Source: Candidatus Thiomargarita nelsonii (GTDB lineage Bacteria; Pseudomonadota; Gammaproteobacteria; Beggiatoales; Beggiatoaceae). From it: a DNA stretch of 6,244 bases. The position numbers and the translations under genes were made by a program. Where the stretch lies: positions 1 to 6,244 of the forward strand of contig LUTY01001118.1 of NCBI GenBank assembly GCA_001640045.1, given 5' to 3'. Under the pieces are notes generated by a model, which made no database searches, was not told where the DNA came from, and saw only the letters and a list, made by a program, of their open reading frames with translations. The stretch's first letter is position 1; every line of letters begins with the position of its first letter. Below, one piece after another: positions 5,968 through 6,244 of this stretch.

Positions 5968-6244
5968 GCAGCCATTCCTTACTATAACCGGTTTTATGCA
6001 ATATTCTACTCACTTTGTAACGTATATATAGATTTAACCCGAAATACAATGGTATCTTGTGATAAAGATGGGGAGAACGAAGCAAATTAACAAATCCTGA
6101 CAAATAGGTTTTTGGGCCATTATAATTGAGTTTTGGAAATTGCTCTCTTAGTTGTTTATTCCCCATCCTTGACCTCGTTTTTATTAGAACCATGCTCCTG
6201 ATATCTCTTGGAGCGTTCACATGAGAAACACTTGATTCCAGGGA
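5948..6244 (-). CDS. Probable family 2 glycosyltransferase, C-terminal 98 residues; start outside the window
   Basis: The frame is open to the window edge, so the GTG at 6220 is internal and only the C-terminus is seen; it ends at TAA 5950-5948. The visible part holds HVNAPRDIRSMVLIKTRSRMG, in which the basic helix and RMG are typical of the region after the catalytic domain in family 2 enzymes. A mildly hydrophobic amphipathic segment follows (HKIPLYFGLNLYIRYKV), then a KEWLRDESTR tail that I associate with exopolysaccharide glycosyltransferases. The DXD and catalytic-base motifs would lie upstream and cannot be checked. It overlaps the Alg14-like gene by 20 bp, which makes a shared polysaccharide operon likely. 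The family call rests on the tail and the neighbours only; another polysaccharide-pathway protein remains possible. Confidence 0.6.
   Translation of the reverse strand, partial: SLESSVSHVNAPRDIRSMVLIKTRSRMGNKQLREQFPKLNYNGPKTYLSGFVNLLRSPHLYHKIPLYFGLNLYIRYKVSRILHKTGYSKEWLRDESTR

Noticed and set aside
5718..5987. + strand frame opposite the Alg14-like gene
   Set aside because: The opposite strand carries clear family motifs and operon overlaps; this frame shows none.

Overview
The window shows a bacterial chromosome or contig fragment with three blocks. The + strand (1-3125) carries the 3' end of a non-ribosomal peptide synthetase (NRPS): the end of a condensation domain, then complete adenylation, carrier and thioesterase domains. 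A short gene for an exported glycine-zipper protein follows on the + strand (3416-3976). The rest (4043-6244) is a tightly packed - strand operon. In transcription order it holds the end of a probable family 2 glycosyltransferase, an Alg14-like protein, an Alg13-like protein, and a membrane-anchored endonuclease/exonuclease/phosphatase (EEP) family protein that is frameshifted in this sequence. The two strands converge at a repeat-rich spacer around 3977-4042.

The NRPS end is the terminal module of an assembly line. Its ten specificity-pocket residues read D-A-F-W-L-G-G-T-F-K, a valine-type code, so the last residue added is probably valine or a similar branched aliphatic amino acid. The release thioesterase has cysteine where serine is usual (G-E-C-I-G), with Asp and His at the expected places. 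The peptide itself cannot be predicted because the upstream modules lie outside the window.

The - strand genes look like the tail of an exopolysaccharide or capsule locus. The Alg14/Alg13-like pair is the split form of a family 28-type glycosyltransferase, in which one protein is the acceptor/membrane half and the other the sugar-nucleotide half. Stop and start codons overlap or nearly touch, which suggests translational coupling. The EEP gene is joined to the operon by a 2-nt gap and a TTG start.

The intergenic spacers hold short GC-rich palindromes in AT-rich DNA. One palindrome has a degenerate inverted copy about 100 bp away, and another is an AACCTC/GAGGTT pair. Together with the NRPS style and moderate base composition, these suggest a gammaproteobacterium. 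From memory they resemble interspersed repeats of large filamentous sulfur bacteria (Beggiatoaceae). That placement is an inference of low confidence. No RNA genes, CRISPR arrays, transposases or integration sites were seen.
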